From Opisthocomus hoazin (lineage: Eukaryota; Chordata; Aves; Opisthocomiformes; Opisthocomidae): a DNA stretch of 64,000 bases. The translations under genes and the position numbers were made by a program. The notes under the pieces were generated by a model. That model saw only the letters and a program-made list of their open reading frames with translations. It did no database searches and was not told the origin of the DNA. The stretch is from positions 18,089,115 to 18,153,114 of the forward strand of contig NC_134429.1 in the NCBI RefSeq assembly GCF_030867145.1. The letters are read 5' to 3'. Numbering within the stretch: the first letter of the stretch is position 1; each line of letters opens with the position of its first letter. Below are positions 24,395 to 34,470 of this stretch, piece by piece.

Positions 24395-27300
24395 GCAAGT
24401 AGCGTCTTCTCATCCCCACGGCCCGGGTCTCCCCGCTCTTCGAACCCTCTCCTCCCTGCAAGCCCCTTCCTTTACTGTCCTGCTCCCTCTTCTCACTGCC
24501 CTCCCCTATGGAAATATGGTGCCTGTGTATCAAATCTATGAGCAAGTGGGGCAATATTCCTCCTCATTTGGCTCCCTTCCATGAAGCCTTGTGCCCCTAA
24601 CGCCCTGCCCAGGTATCTTAATGCCCATCCTGCAGGCATGGACCCCATTCCTTAAACTATACTGCTGCTTCTCCTTTCTAAGAGGTGGGCCAGAGACTTT
24701 CCTGGGCTGTGGCAATGGATGCGGCTTGTTCCATACATGGTCAAGTCTTCCTGCGGGGAACCGTTCCTGCTGTGGGTCTATGTTCATGTCTGGTGTCTGT
24801 GTTGCCCCAGATGAGATGAGTGAGAGCCGCCAGACCCACGTGACGCTGCACGACATTGACCCCCAGGCCCTGGAGCAGCTGGTGCAGTACGCTTACACGG
24901 CGGAGATTGTGGTGGGCGAGGGGAATGTGCAGGTAGGAGCTTCCCCCCAAATCTCTCTTCCCCACAGAACCCTTCTATACAAGGCTTACCTCCTGGGGGT
25001 CTTCTCTCCCTCTGCTCAGCGCTTCCAGCTGTTGTTCGGTGGTGGCACCCGCATCTGGCAGCGGTCAGGGAGTTCGTCTGCTCCCCTGCACCCAGAGGTG
25101 CGGCTCCTGCGACTGCTGTGGCCGGGAATGGCTCCTCGGAGCACTGTGCGATGGCCAGGTCTAGTCCTGAGCATCTGCCCGTCTCCTGCCATTTCCTGGC
25201 CCTGTGGGGAGTTGCGGGTGTCCTTCTCAGCTCTGCTTTAGCTTAGTCCTGTTGGGAGCAAAGAATGCTTTGTCTTCTATGTGCTTGTGTGCTGGAAGGT
25301 GCTCAGTGAGCCCGTTCTGTTGTTGACTTGCAGTGGGACAGGGGTGAAAATGGTTTCCTTGCCCTGGAAACTCTCTTTTCCCCCATTCTTTTCCACTGCC
25401 AGACACTTCTTCCTGCTGCCAGCCTGCTTCAGCTCAATGGTGTGCGGGATGCTTGCTGCAAGTTCCTACTCAGCCAGCTCGACCCGTCCAACTGCCTGGG
25501 GATCCGGGGTTTTGCTGACACGCACTCGTGCAGCGACCTCCTCAAGTCTGCGCACAAGTATGTCCTCCAACACTTCGTGGAGGTGTCCAAGACAGAGGAG
25601 TTCATGTTGCTGCCTCTTAAACAGGTGAGGCCCTGATGGGAGTGTGAAGGTTCACGTGTGCCAAGGCTTTTCGTGCTGGGTCCTGGCAGGCACAGTCTGT
25701 GTGTCAAAAGCCCAAAGAACCTGAACTCAGGGGACAGGGTTTGGCAGGGGAACGTACCCAGATTCTGTGCTTTGGTCCTCTCTGCTCCATGGAGACACAA
25801 TACATGGAAGAGTGCTGTCAGAGAGCGAGCTTAATCCCCTGTGGAATAGGGATGGGAGGGTAGCACGGAGGATAATTGCTGTCGCTGGTGCTTGTGGTGG
25901 AAAACACCGCTCTCTTTCTGGGAGCACAGGCCAAGGAATAAGTCCTGGCTGTTGAATTCAGAGCTCAGCTAATGTTTCCTGCTGCTCTTCATGTGATGCT
26001 GTATGGCCCGTGGCCCATCACTGCCTGCAGGCTGCCGTGCAGTGCCCTGGCCAGCAGACGTGCCCAGTCCTTGCTCTGCATCACCCAGCCCTGTGTGGTC
26101 CCTCACCAGGATGCAGACACCTTGCTTCGTCCGTTCTCGGGGCGGTGGGGTGCGTGGCAGTGAGGGGAGGGTCCGTATCTCCACCCGCTCCAGCTCCATA
26201 GTCCTTGGCAGGTGAAGTGAGGGTGCTGGGAACAGCCAGGGCCCTTGGCTCTATCCCAAGAAATACTGAAGGGGTGCACGAAAGCAGAGTCGTCTGCCTG
26301 GTCTCACTGATGTTGACTGGAAGTGTCCGGCATTGCAGCAGCTTCAGACGCAGAATGGGGGGGACACGAGCCAAGGAGCATGATCCAGGGCAGAGCCGTC
26401 TCCACACCAGTGCTGCGAGGAGAGGAGAGGCACAGCTGTACCCGCCTGGTCTGAGGGACCCGGTTGCCCTTTGGATCCTTCTGCACCAGCCAGAGACAGT
26501 AGCTGTGTGTCCCTCCACCTCCAGCATCTACAGGAGGCAGGGGCTCTGCCTCTGGCAGTGCTCTTCTGCTGGGCCAGCCACCTGGGTGCATCAATGTCTC
26601 CTTTCCTCCCAGACCATACCAACCGACACTTGCCCTTTCCACCCCGCTCCGCAGGTGCTGGACCTCATTTCTAGTGACAGCCTGAATGTGCCATCAGAGG
26701 AGGAGGTGTACCGGGCTGTGCTCAGCTGGGTCAAACATGACGTGGACAGCAGAAGGCAGCATGTCCCCAGGGTGAGTCTGCTGGGGAAGGTGGCCTGCTT
26801 CTACCCACCATCTCCAAGTGCCTGGTCTGGGTGGACACGTGGCTGAAGGATGCTGCAGGGTGCCCACAGGGCAGGGACAGCAGGTCCCTGCCACACCACT
26901 TCCAGTCCAAGCATGGATGAGGGTGTTGCTGAGAGAGTTCAGCAGTGCTCTAGAGGCTGTTGGTGCCTCCAGCAGCTCCGGCCTCCTGTCGTTTCTCGCT
27001 TTTAGGCTTCCAGGCAGGCAGCGGGTGGGAGCGGTGGGAGGAAGCATCCCTAGGTGTCCTCCCAAAAGCTGGGACTGGGATGAGGAAGACTCTGTCTGAG
27101 GGTTTCCCCTGGATTTCCACCTACCCCGGGGGTTGACCCTAGAGAAGTTCTGTCTCCATCTTTGCTGGCTGTTTGCGCTCAGACATCGCTCCGTGGGCAA
27201 TGCGGGCGTGCTGGGCGGGAGTGGTGCTGCCTGGGCTCTGCAGCCCCGTGCCCCAGCAGGGGATCGTTGCTTGTGGCAGGAGCACTGGAAGAGGACGTGG

Positions 27301-30300
27301 GTACTGGCAGAGGGCAGGGTGGGGGTCCGGGCTGGCTGTCAGGGCCAGGCTGAGGGCTCCCGGCTCTGCAGAGACGTCGAGGCTGAATTGCTGCACGTGC
27401 TTCGGTGCCCTCTGTCCTGTCCTGCCAAGCGAGCAGGGTGGCATCTCCAGGTGGAGTCAGCCTTGCCAGAATCCCCGGGGCTTGTGGGGAGATGTGGGGA
27501 CAGCGCTGGGATGAACCCGTCCCGCCGTGCTGATGGGGGTGTGACTCAGAATCACAGAATCACAGACTGGTAGGGGTTGGCAGGGACCTCTGTGGGTCAC
27601 CCAGCCCAACCCCCTGCCCAAGCAGGGTCACCCAGAGCAGGCTGCACAGCACCGCGTCCAGGCGGGGCTGGAATATCTCCAGAGAAGGAGACTCCACAGC
27701 CTCCCTGGGCAGCCTGGGCCAGGGCTCCGTCACCCTCAGAGGGAAGAAGTTCTTCCTCATGTTCAGACAGAACTTCCTCTGCTTCAGTTTGTGCCCATTG
27801 CCCCTTGTCTTGTCACTGGGCACCACTGGAAAGAGTCTGGCCCCGTCCTCCTGACACCCACCCTGCAGATATTTGTAAGCATTTATTAGGTCCCCTCTCA
27901 GCCTTCTCTTCTTCAGGCTGAACAAGCCCAGCTCCCTCAGCCTCTCCTCATAGGAGAGATGCTCCAGTCCCCTCATCATCCTCGTAGCCCTGCGCTGGAC
28001 TCTCTCCAGTAGCTCCTCATCTTTCTTGAAGTGGGGAGCCCAGAACTGGACACAGTACTCCAGATGAGGCCTCACTAGGGCAGTGTAGAGGGGAAGGAGA
28101 ACCTCCCTGACCTGCTGGCCACACTCCTCCTCATGCACCCCAGGATCCCATCAGCTTTCTTGGCAGCCAGGGCACGCTGCTGGCTCATGGTCAACCTGTC
28201 GTCCACCAGACTCCTCTCCCCTCAGCTCATGAAGTGCGTGCGGCTGCCCCTGCTGAGCCGGGACTTCCTGATGAGCAACGTGGACACGGAGCTGCTGGTG
28301 CGGCATCACTCCGAGTGCAAGGACCTGCTGATCGAAGCCCTCAAGTACCACCTCATGCCGGAGCAGAGAGGGGTCCTCAGCAACAGCCGGACGCGGCCGC
28401 GGCGCTGCGAGGGGGCCAGCACCGTGCTCTTCGCCGTGGGTAAGGTCCCCGCCACGCGTGCACGTGCGCGCAGACCCCTTCCCGGCGCCGCGGGACTGCC
28501 CTTTGCCCTCTTTGCCGTCCCCGTGCGCAGGTGGGGGGAGCCTGTTCGCCATCCACGGGGACTGCGAGGCGTATGACACGCGGACGGACCGGTGGCACAT
28601 GGTGGCCTCCATGTCGACGCGCAGGGCCAGAGTGGGCGTCGCTGCCATTGGGAACAAGCTGTACGCTGTGGGCGGGTAAGGAGGGCGCGGGAGCCGTGCG
28701 CGGGGAGCTGGCAGCCTCGGAGCAGAGCCGGCGGCGAGAGCGGCGCGGAGCTGCTGGGGGAGAGGCAGATGGTAGGATGAGAGGAAACGGCCGCAGGTTG
28801 CGTCAGGGGAGGTTCAGGCTGGATATTAGGAAAAATTTCTTTACTGTAAGAGTGGTCAGGCGTTGGGACAGGCTGCCCGGGGCAGTGGTGGAGTCCCCAT
28901 CCCTGGAGGGGCTCAAAAAGCGTGTAGATGTGGCACTTGGGGACATGGTTTAGCAGGCATGGTGGGGATGGGTGGATGGCTGGACTTGATGATCTTAGAG
29001 GTCTTTTCCAGCCTTGATGGTTCTATGATTGTATGGCCAGCAGAGCCTCCCAGATGAAGCATCCCGGTATCTGTGGGCTACTAATGGCAGGAGCAGCAGC
29101 TGGAAACTACTTCCCTGCCCTTGCAGTTCCGAGCAGTGAATTTGCTAGCTCGCTGGTGGGGGCTACGTCCCGGGCTTGCTCTGTTCCCTCCCGTTTCCCT
29201 GTGCTGCAGGCTGTTGAATCACAGAATGGTAGGGGTTGGAAGGGACCTCTGTGGGTCATCTAGTCCAACCCTCCTGCCGAAGCCTGCTAACTCCCCAGCC
29301 CACCTCCGCCCCAGCGTACTGGGCCCCCCGAGACCTGCCTTCCTCGCACACCTCCCAGAAGAGCTCAGCTCAGGGCTCCGTGCTTTCAGGAGGGGCTTTA
29401 GTGCGCTCTGGCTTGAGGAGGCTGGGCGGGGAGGAGAGAGGAGGGACGCTGACAGGGACCCAAGGCAGGCTGTGCCGTCTAGGCTCTTGGTCGGCTCCAG
29501 AGCTGTAGGACCAGCCCACTGCCTCCCCTGCAACTCTTCCCAGCTGCAAGCTTCTGCAGGCTTCCCAACTCTTACGTGTTCTCCCTTTTTCTCCCTACAG
29601 CTACGATGGGACCTCTGATTTGGCCACAGTGGAGTCCTATGATCCTGTCACCAATTCCTGGCAACCTGAGGTGTCCATGGGCACCAGGAGGAGCTGCCTG
29701 GGTGTAGCAGCGCTTCACGGGCTTCTCTATGCTGCTGGGGGGTATGATGGGGCCTCGTGCCTGAACAGGTAGGGGATGGCCGTGCTACAGGCTCCTCCAC
29801 TGCTCTTGCATGCACTGTCCTTGGAGCTGGGTGCTGGGGAGCCCACAGGGCCACCTCCCGGCAGACGGGCTGGCCCCAGAGTAGATGTCTTGCAATCCAG
29901 CTCTGTCTTCCAGTGTCTTTGGCCCAGGCAAAGTTTCTTCAGGGGAAAACCCCATTTTGTAGCCCCCTGCCACAAGAGAACACAGCATTTGTCAGTTCTT
30001 CCCTCCATTTTCCCTGTCTATTCCCAAGCTTCCTCGGGAGCTGCCCCTGCGAGCCTGTGTCAAAGAGCTTTGGCCTGGGCTTTGCCAGTGTCACACCTTA
30101 TGTTCCTGTGTCCCTGCCTGCTGCAGCGCAGAGCGGTACGACCCTCTGACGGGCACCTGGACGTCCATCGCTGCCATGAGCACCAGGAGACGCTACGTCC
30201 GGGTGGCCACGCTAGGTGGGTGACGGCTCGAGGACCCGACTGATTTCTGTGTAGACTGTCTCTTGCATTTCTTGTGGTTCCTTTTGGTGTTCTTCTGTTC

Positions 30301-33260
30301 TAGTTCCTGCCCCTTCTTCCTGGATTCCCTAGCCGTGAATCTGGGTAGCCCAGCCATTCCTCTGCTGTGTCCTGGCATGCTCCCTGCCTCTGCCCTTCTC
30401 CTCAGTCTCCCTAGTAATTGGATTTCATCACATTCTGGAGACAACTGCTGAGGGGACCCACAACTCGTTCCTCAACTCCTTTGTGCCCCTGCTACTTTGG
30501 AGCAAGTGGGCTGGCTGTGGATGGTCGCCTGTGCCTAGAAAGGAGGAGACAACCTTATTACTCCTGCATTATGAAAGCAGGATGGTCCTTTTACTGATGA
30601 TCCAAGCAGTAGTGCAGGGCCAGAACTGTCTCAGCCAGGGGAGTCACAACATTGGGTGCAATGCTGTGGTGTCTCCTGACTCCATTGGATGAGTTCTGTC
30701 CTGAAGGAGGGTGCAGCGTGAGAACTGGCCACTTCATCACGCAGTGCAGCTATGGGGTTAATGCCAGCACCACTCTCCACCCTAGCTGGGGATGCCAGGG
30801 TAGCACGCTGCTCCTCACCATCCCCAGAGCTGCTGTGCGGTGTCCCCATGGTGCCTCTCCCCTGCCTTCTTCTCTGCTTTCAGCTCCGGTGCTGACTCAG
30901 AGGTTCCCTCCTCTCCATCACCAGGTCGCAGTCTCTGCCTGCCACAGCCTTTATTGGCGTTCCCCTGCTCCAGCCTCCCCTGCTAAAAATAACCCGGTGC
31001 TCTGGCGGGGAGCACTTGCAGCTCCCATAACGAGGAGGTCAAGAAGCGGCAGGCGAACGAGCTCTTTGGGAAGCTTGCAGCGCGGCAGAGAAATTGCCTG
31101 ATGAATATTTCACGATGCTCCGTGCTGCAGAAAGAGGGGGGGGCTGGGGGAGGGCTGCTGAGCGGAGCTCGGCTGCCTGGGGAGCGGGAGGCACTGCGGC
31201 TCGGCTGGTGCCGGTGTGGGCACCCTGTGCAAGAGCTGTGGGAGGCTGTGGTGGGAGCGGGGCCACGCTCTTCAGCTGACTCGTGCATGTGTGTGACTGT
31301 CTTTGCAGAAGGCAACCTCTATGCCGTTGGGGGATATGACAGCTCATCCCACTTAGCCACGGTGGAAAAGTATGAGCCCCAGGTAAATGTAAGAGAGAGC
31401 ATCCCTGGTAACCCTTTTGCTTGTCCCCTTCTGATGGGTGCCAGCAAGGGTCCTGCAGAAAGCTGAGGGCCACATGGGTTGCTGGAGAACTTAGCAGACA
31501 GGGAGAGATCAGCTAGAGGTGGTCTCTTAACAAACCACTGTCATAGCTTAGGATGTGACCGCTTCCCAGCAATGTATTGCGGCGGCAGTGGAGCAGAAGG
31601 TGTGCCCACACGCGCCTGGGCAGCACAGAGCTGCCTGCCTCCTGCCTCCTTGGAGACTCCAGCCACCACGCGTGACCATGAGATGGAGCGGGTATCGGCC
31701 CCCGCTCCGGCTCTACTGCAGGGGCAGAGTATCTTGGGTCTTTTGGCTCAAAATGAGCCAAAGCTCATCCATTCAGGCTCTGAGAAATCTCTTTGAGATT
31801 TTCAACCACCAGAACACTGTCTGTCCCCGTTGCCTGTAGGCCAGTTCAAGTTCTCTAGGAAGAGCAGTTCTTGTCCATGCCTTGAGCTGTTTCCCAGCTT
31901 CCAGCCGAGGTCCTTGCTGCGTGCACATCCAGAGTGGTTAGCAGGGATGGTGGCAGGCTGGGGACGTGTGTTGGGCCTGGGGTCTCACAGCTCTGTTAGA
32001 GCAGGCTGGATCACCGCAAAAAGATCAAAGAGAAGGTCCTGGGGTTTTTTTCATGAGCTGTAAAGCCAAGGTCGTGACTTGTACAGATTTGGCATAGATA
32101 CAGCTCGACCCCTGTGACTGGTGATGTCAGGATCTGTGTGGTTGGAGCGGGACGAATGTCAGAGCACTGCTTTGGCAGGGGTACGTGGAAAACGGCTTGT
32201 ACCTCTGGCTCACGAACAGACATTGCCTCCTCGCAGGTCAACACCTGGACGCCCATTGCCAACATGCTGAGCCGCCGGAGCAGCGCAGGAGTGGCTGTGC
32301 TGGAGGGGATGCTCTACGTGGCTGGCGGCAACGATGGGACCAGCTGCCTTAACTCCGTCGAACGCTACAACCCCAAAACCAACACGTGGGAGAGCGTGGC
32401 GCCCATGAACATCCGTAGGTAAGGAGCTCTGCCCCGGCCACACTCCCGAGCTGCCGGGGAGCCTCAGCTGCTGCGGTCAGGAACGGGGACGACTGCAAAC
32501 CGTGAAATATAACCGTGAAATATAACCTGTGCCCTGGAGCCTGGCTAACGCTGGGGCTGGCCGGCTCTGTGCTGCCAGCACTGCTGCCGGGCGAGGGGTG
32601 GGTGCGTGTGCGCCGGGAGGGCAGAGCCGGGACGTTCCGCAGCAGGCGCTTTCTGCAGAGGGATTTATTCTCAGCAGTCGGTGTGGCCGTAAAGAACCGT
32701 GGGGTGTAGCTGGCTGAGGCCGCGCAGGAGGTGTTGCTGGGCTGCGGGAGGATGTAAGGCTTGGAAGTGCAAGGATTTCAGGCTGCTGGGTGGCACTTCT
32801 CCGGTGGGAGGAGGGTATCGGAGCGAAGGGGAGGGTCTGAGGCTCTGTACTGCGCTCTGCCACTGTTTGAGCCCCGGTTGTTCATTTTCACTGGGCATGT
32901 GTGAGGCTGGGCACTCCCTTTTGCGGGTGGCAGAGCTCTGGCCAGTCCATCTGAGGGGCTGAGCTCCCCTGCACCCCACGTATGCTGTGTTCGAGCCTCA
33001 CACCCCTGTGGTCTCTGCATGGTCGTTCCAGGAGCACCCACGACCTGGTGGCCATGGATGGGTGGCTGTACGCAGTGGGTGGCAACGACGGGAGCTCCAG
33101 CCTGAACTCCATCGAGAAGTACAACCCCCGTACCAACAAGTGGGTAGCAGCCTCGTGCATGTTCACGCGCCGGAGCAGCGTCGGGGTGGCCGTGTTGGAA
33201 CTCCTCAACTTCCCGCCCCCGTCCTCGCCCACCCTGTCGGTGTCTTCGACGAGCCTTTGA
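24184..33260 (+). CDS. KLHL17: KLHL17 (actinfilin), BTB-BACK-Kelch protein
   Basis: Kelch-like protein 17: in vertebrate neurons it binds F-actin and acts as a substrate adaptor for Cullin-3 ubiquitin ligase, including turnover of the kainate receptor subunit GluR6 (established knowledge). Eleven coding exons join in one frame: 24184-24394, 24811-24932, 25403-25624, 26655-26771, 28226-28439, 28531-28675, 29601-29768, 30127-30215, 31309-31382, 32237-32418 and 33032-33260, giving 590 residues. Domains: BTB about 33-140 ([24 protein letters not shown]), BACK about 145-250 ([20 protein letters not shown]), and six Kelch repeats about 296-580 with the expected GG, Y and W pattern. The C-terminus SVSSTSL fits a class I PDZ ligand. 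The ATG has a strong context (gcagccatgg) and matches the conserved MEG.VQLL. The mammalian protein is longer at the N-terminus; the frame here is also open upstream to the exon boundary at 24141. The first coding intron uses a GC donor. Confidence 0.96.
24811..24932 (+). CDS. KLHL17: KLHL17 coding exon 3
   Basis: Acceptor ttgccccag, donor GTAGGAG. Residues 71-111: [20 protein letters not shown] and [14 protein letters not shown], the second half of BTB. Confidence 0.96.
25403..25624 (+). CDS. KLHL17: KLHL17 coding exon 4
   Basis: Exactly 74 codons (112-185): end of BTB ([20 protein letters not shown]) and start of BACK. Acceptor ccactgccag, donor GTGAGG. Confidence 0.97.
26655..26771 (+). 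CDS. KLHL17: KLHL17 coding exon 5
   Basis: Exactly 39 codons (186-224) of the BACK domain: [20 protein letters not shown]. Acceptor ctccgcag, donor GTGAGTC. Confidence 0.97.
27547..28213 (-). mobile_element. CR1 LINE fragment abutting the KLHL17 exon 6 acceptor
   Basis: The longest CR1 copy here (about 670 bp), antisense in KLHL17 intron 5. Starts with aatcacagaatcacagact and runs through ORF2 C-terminal coding remains on the minus strand ([40 protein letters not shown]). CR1-like sequence continues to about ggctcatggtcaacctgtcg tccaccag, within roughly 15 bases of the exon at 28226, so the acceptor's upstream context is at least partly CR1-derived. Confidence 0.9.
28226..28439 (+). CDS. KLHL17: KLHL17 coding exon 6
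   Basis: Residues 225-295 plus one base: [20 protein letters not shown], then [20 protein letters not shown] and [11 protein letters not shown], the end of BACK and the linker to Kelch. Acceptor ctcctctcccctcag lies at the edge of an antisense CR1. Donor GTAAGG. Confidence 0.97.
28531..28675 (+). CDS. KLHL17: KLHL17 coding exon 7
   Basis: First Kelch repeat: [20 protein letters not shown] and [20 protein letters not shown]. Acceptor gtgcgcag, donor GTAAGG; the intron before it is only 91 bp. Confidence 0.97.
28779..29034 (+). mobile_element. CR1 LINE fragment, 3' end, in KLHL17 intron 7
   Basis: Sense orientation. Has gcaggttgcgtcaggggagg, gatattaggaaaaatttctt and ends in ggttctatgattgtatgg. 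Same subfamily and nearly the same 5' truncation point as the copy at 59951-60200. Confidence 0.92.
29217..29286 (-). mobile_element. CR1 LINE, very short 3'-end fragment
   Basis: About 70 bases: aatcacagaatggtaggggt, ggaagggacctctgtgggtc and tagtccaaccctcctgccga. Antisense in KLHL17 intron 7, about 180 bp after the sense copy. Confidence 0.88.
29601..29768 (+). CDS. KLHL17: KLHL17 coding exon 8
   Basis: Second Kelch repeat and start of the third: [40 protein letters not shown]. Acceptor tccctacag, donor GTAGGG. Confidence 0.97.
30127..30215 (+). CDS. KLHL17: KLHL17 coding exon 9
   Basis: Third Kelch repeat continued: [20 protein letters not shown] and RRYVRVATL. Acceptor ctgctgcag, donor GTGGGTG. 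Splices to exon 10 to form the Glu codon of [10 protein letters not shown]. Confidence 0.96.
31309..31382 (+). CDS. KLHL17: KLHL17 coding exon 10
   Basis: Fourth Kelch repeat: [20 protein letters not shown] then YEPQ. Acceptor tctttgcag, donor GTAAATG. 74 bases, ending in phase 0. Confidence 0.96.
32237..32418 (+). CDS. KLHL17: KLHL17 coding exon 11
   Basis: Fifth Kelch repeat: [40 protein letters not shown]. Acceptor ctcctcgcag, donor GTAAGG. Confidence 0.97.
32501..32526. repeat. Tandem duplication of cgtgaaatataac
   Basis: Two exact adjacent copies of a 13-base unit in KLHL17 intron 11, AT-rich in a GC-rich setting. Probably slippage. Confidence 0.7.
33032..33260 (+). CDS. KLHL17: KLHL17 last coding exon
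   Basis: Sixth Kelch repeat and C-terminal tail: [40 protein letters not shown], ending SVSSTSL and TGA at 33258-33260. Acceptor gttccag. Confidence 0.97.
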
Positions 33261-34454
33261 CAAAGAATCAAGACCTACCTTACCTCAAGGGGACAGGGGT
33301 GCCTGGCAGAGGGCTAGGCCAGCGTGGCCCGCCCCGCGGGGCAGCCGGTCTCTGTAGGAGGAGAGCGAAGGTACCGGCTGCTGCCTCCAGCCCCGGCACT
33401 CCCGTGAAGCCCCGGAGCCATCCCCACTCTTGGTGCACACATCGGATCAGCGCGACCGCAGCAGTTAGAAATGTGCTTCCTGGACGAGCACCCTCCTTCC
33501 CGAGGGCGAGCAGAGGGGATGCTCTCTGCTCCGTTCAGACCCATCTCACCGCTCACCCAAAGGGTGTATATTTTCTTTCGGGAGGGGAAACTTTAAACCA
33601 TCGCTGCTTCTTGGGTTCACGTGATGCAGCCGGTGCCACACGTGCGAGCGCAGCCAGCCTCGGAGCTCCCAGGAGCCCTGTGGGGTGGCAGAGGTGGGCA
33701 GCACTCCTCCCGAGGGCACGGCTGAATGTGCAACCGCTCCTCTGAATGTCACTGTAGCCAAACTCTTCACCAAGCCTGTTGTGCACTGTTAAAGACTCTG
33801 AGGCCGCTGTATGGTTCTCAATGGTGTCTAATCGATGCCTTAAAATACACAAACAGAAGAAGCCCGGCTGAGGACAGGGCCTGGAGGAGGTGAGCTTTGG
33901 AGACAAAACTGGATGCAGCGTCCTGAACCCCCGCAGTGTTTCCAGTCACGGCTGGTCCCACCTCGCTCGCTGAGATCCCAGCTGACCGTTGCTCTGGGGA
34001 GTCCCCAGCCAGGCAGGGGAGCCGAGTGACCTTGTTTGCGTCCCCACCATTGCTGTCCCAGGTTCGAGTGGCTGGGCGGCCGCCTGCTCTCTGCACGTGG
34101 TCCTGGTTCACGGTTTGACTGGGAGCGGATCGGCCTGTTCGCTGTTCCCCTCTCTGCAAAGCAGATTCTGGGTTTGTGGAAAGGTATCGGTTCTTAAACA
34201 AGAACGGTCCAGCCTTCTAAATGAGAAGGATTGCCCGGTATTACTTTTTTGGGTGTTAATTTTTTTGCCTTTTTTTATTTGAATGCTAATATTTTAATTT
34301 TTAATGACTTCATATCCCTTTATTTTTTACACTATCCTGGTATTCCCCATCCCACCTGCTTTTAAGGCAGCAGAAGGGATGCAATTATTTTTCTCATTTG
34401 TTGACAAGATGATGACTGTGTCCTGGAAGACGTTCTCTATAGATGTGGGGGGGT

Positions 34455-34470
34455 TGTGTGTGTGTGTGTG
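34455..34470. repeat. Short TG microsatellite
   Basis: Eight TG units following a G-run in the region after the KLHL17 stop codon. Confidence 0.7.

Noticed and set aside
27560-28138. A 192-codon minus-strand frame resembling a protein family
   Set aside because: It is the decayed ORF2 C-terminus of a CR1 LINE, not a host gene. The same applies to frames at 14610-15056, 15272-15658 and 52759-53124.
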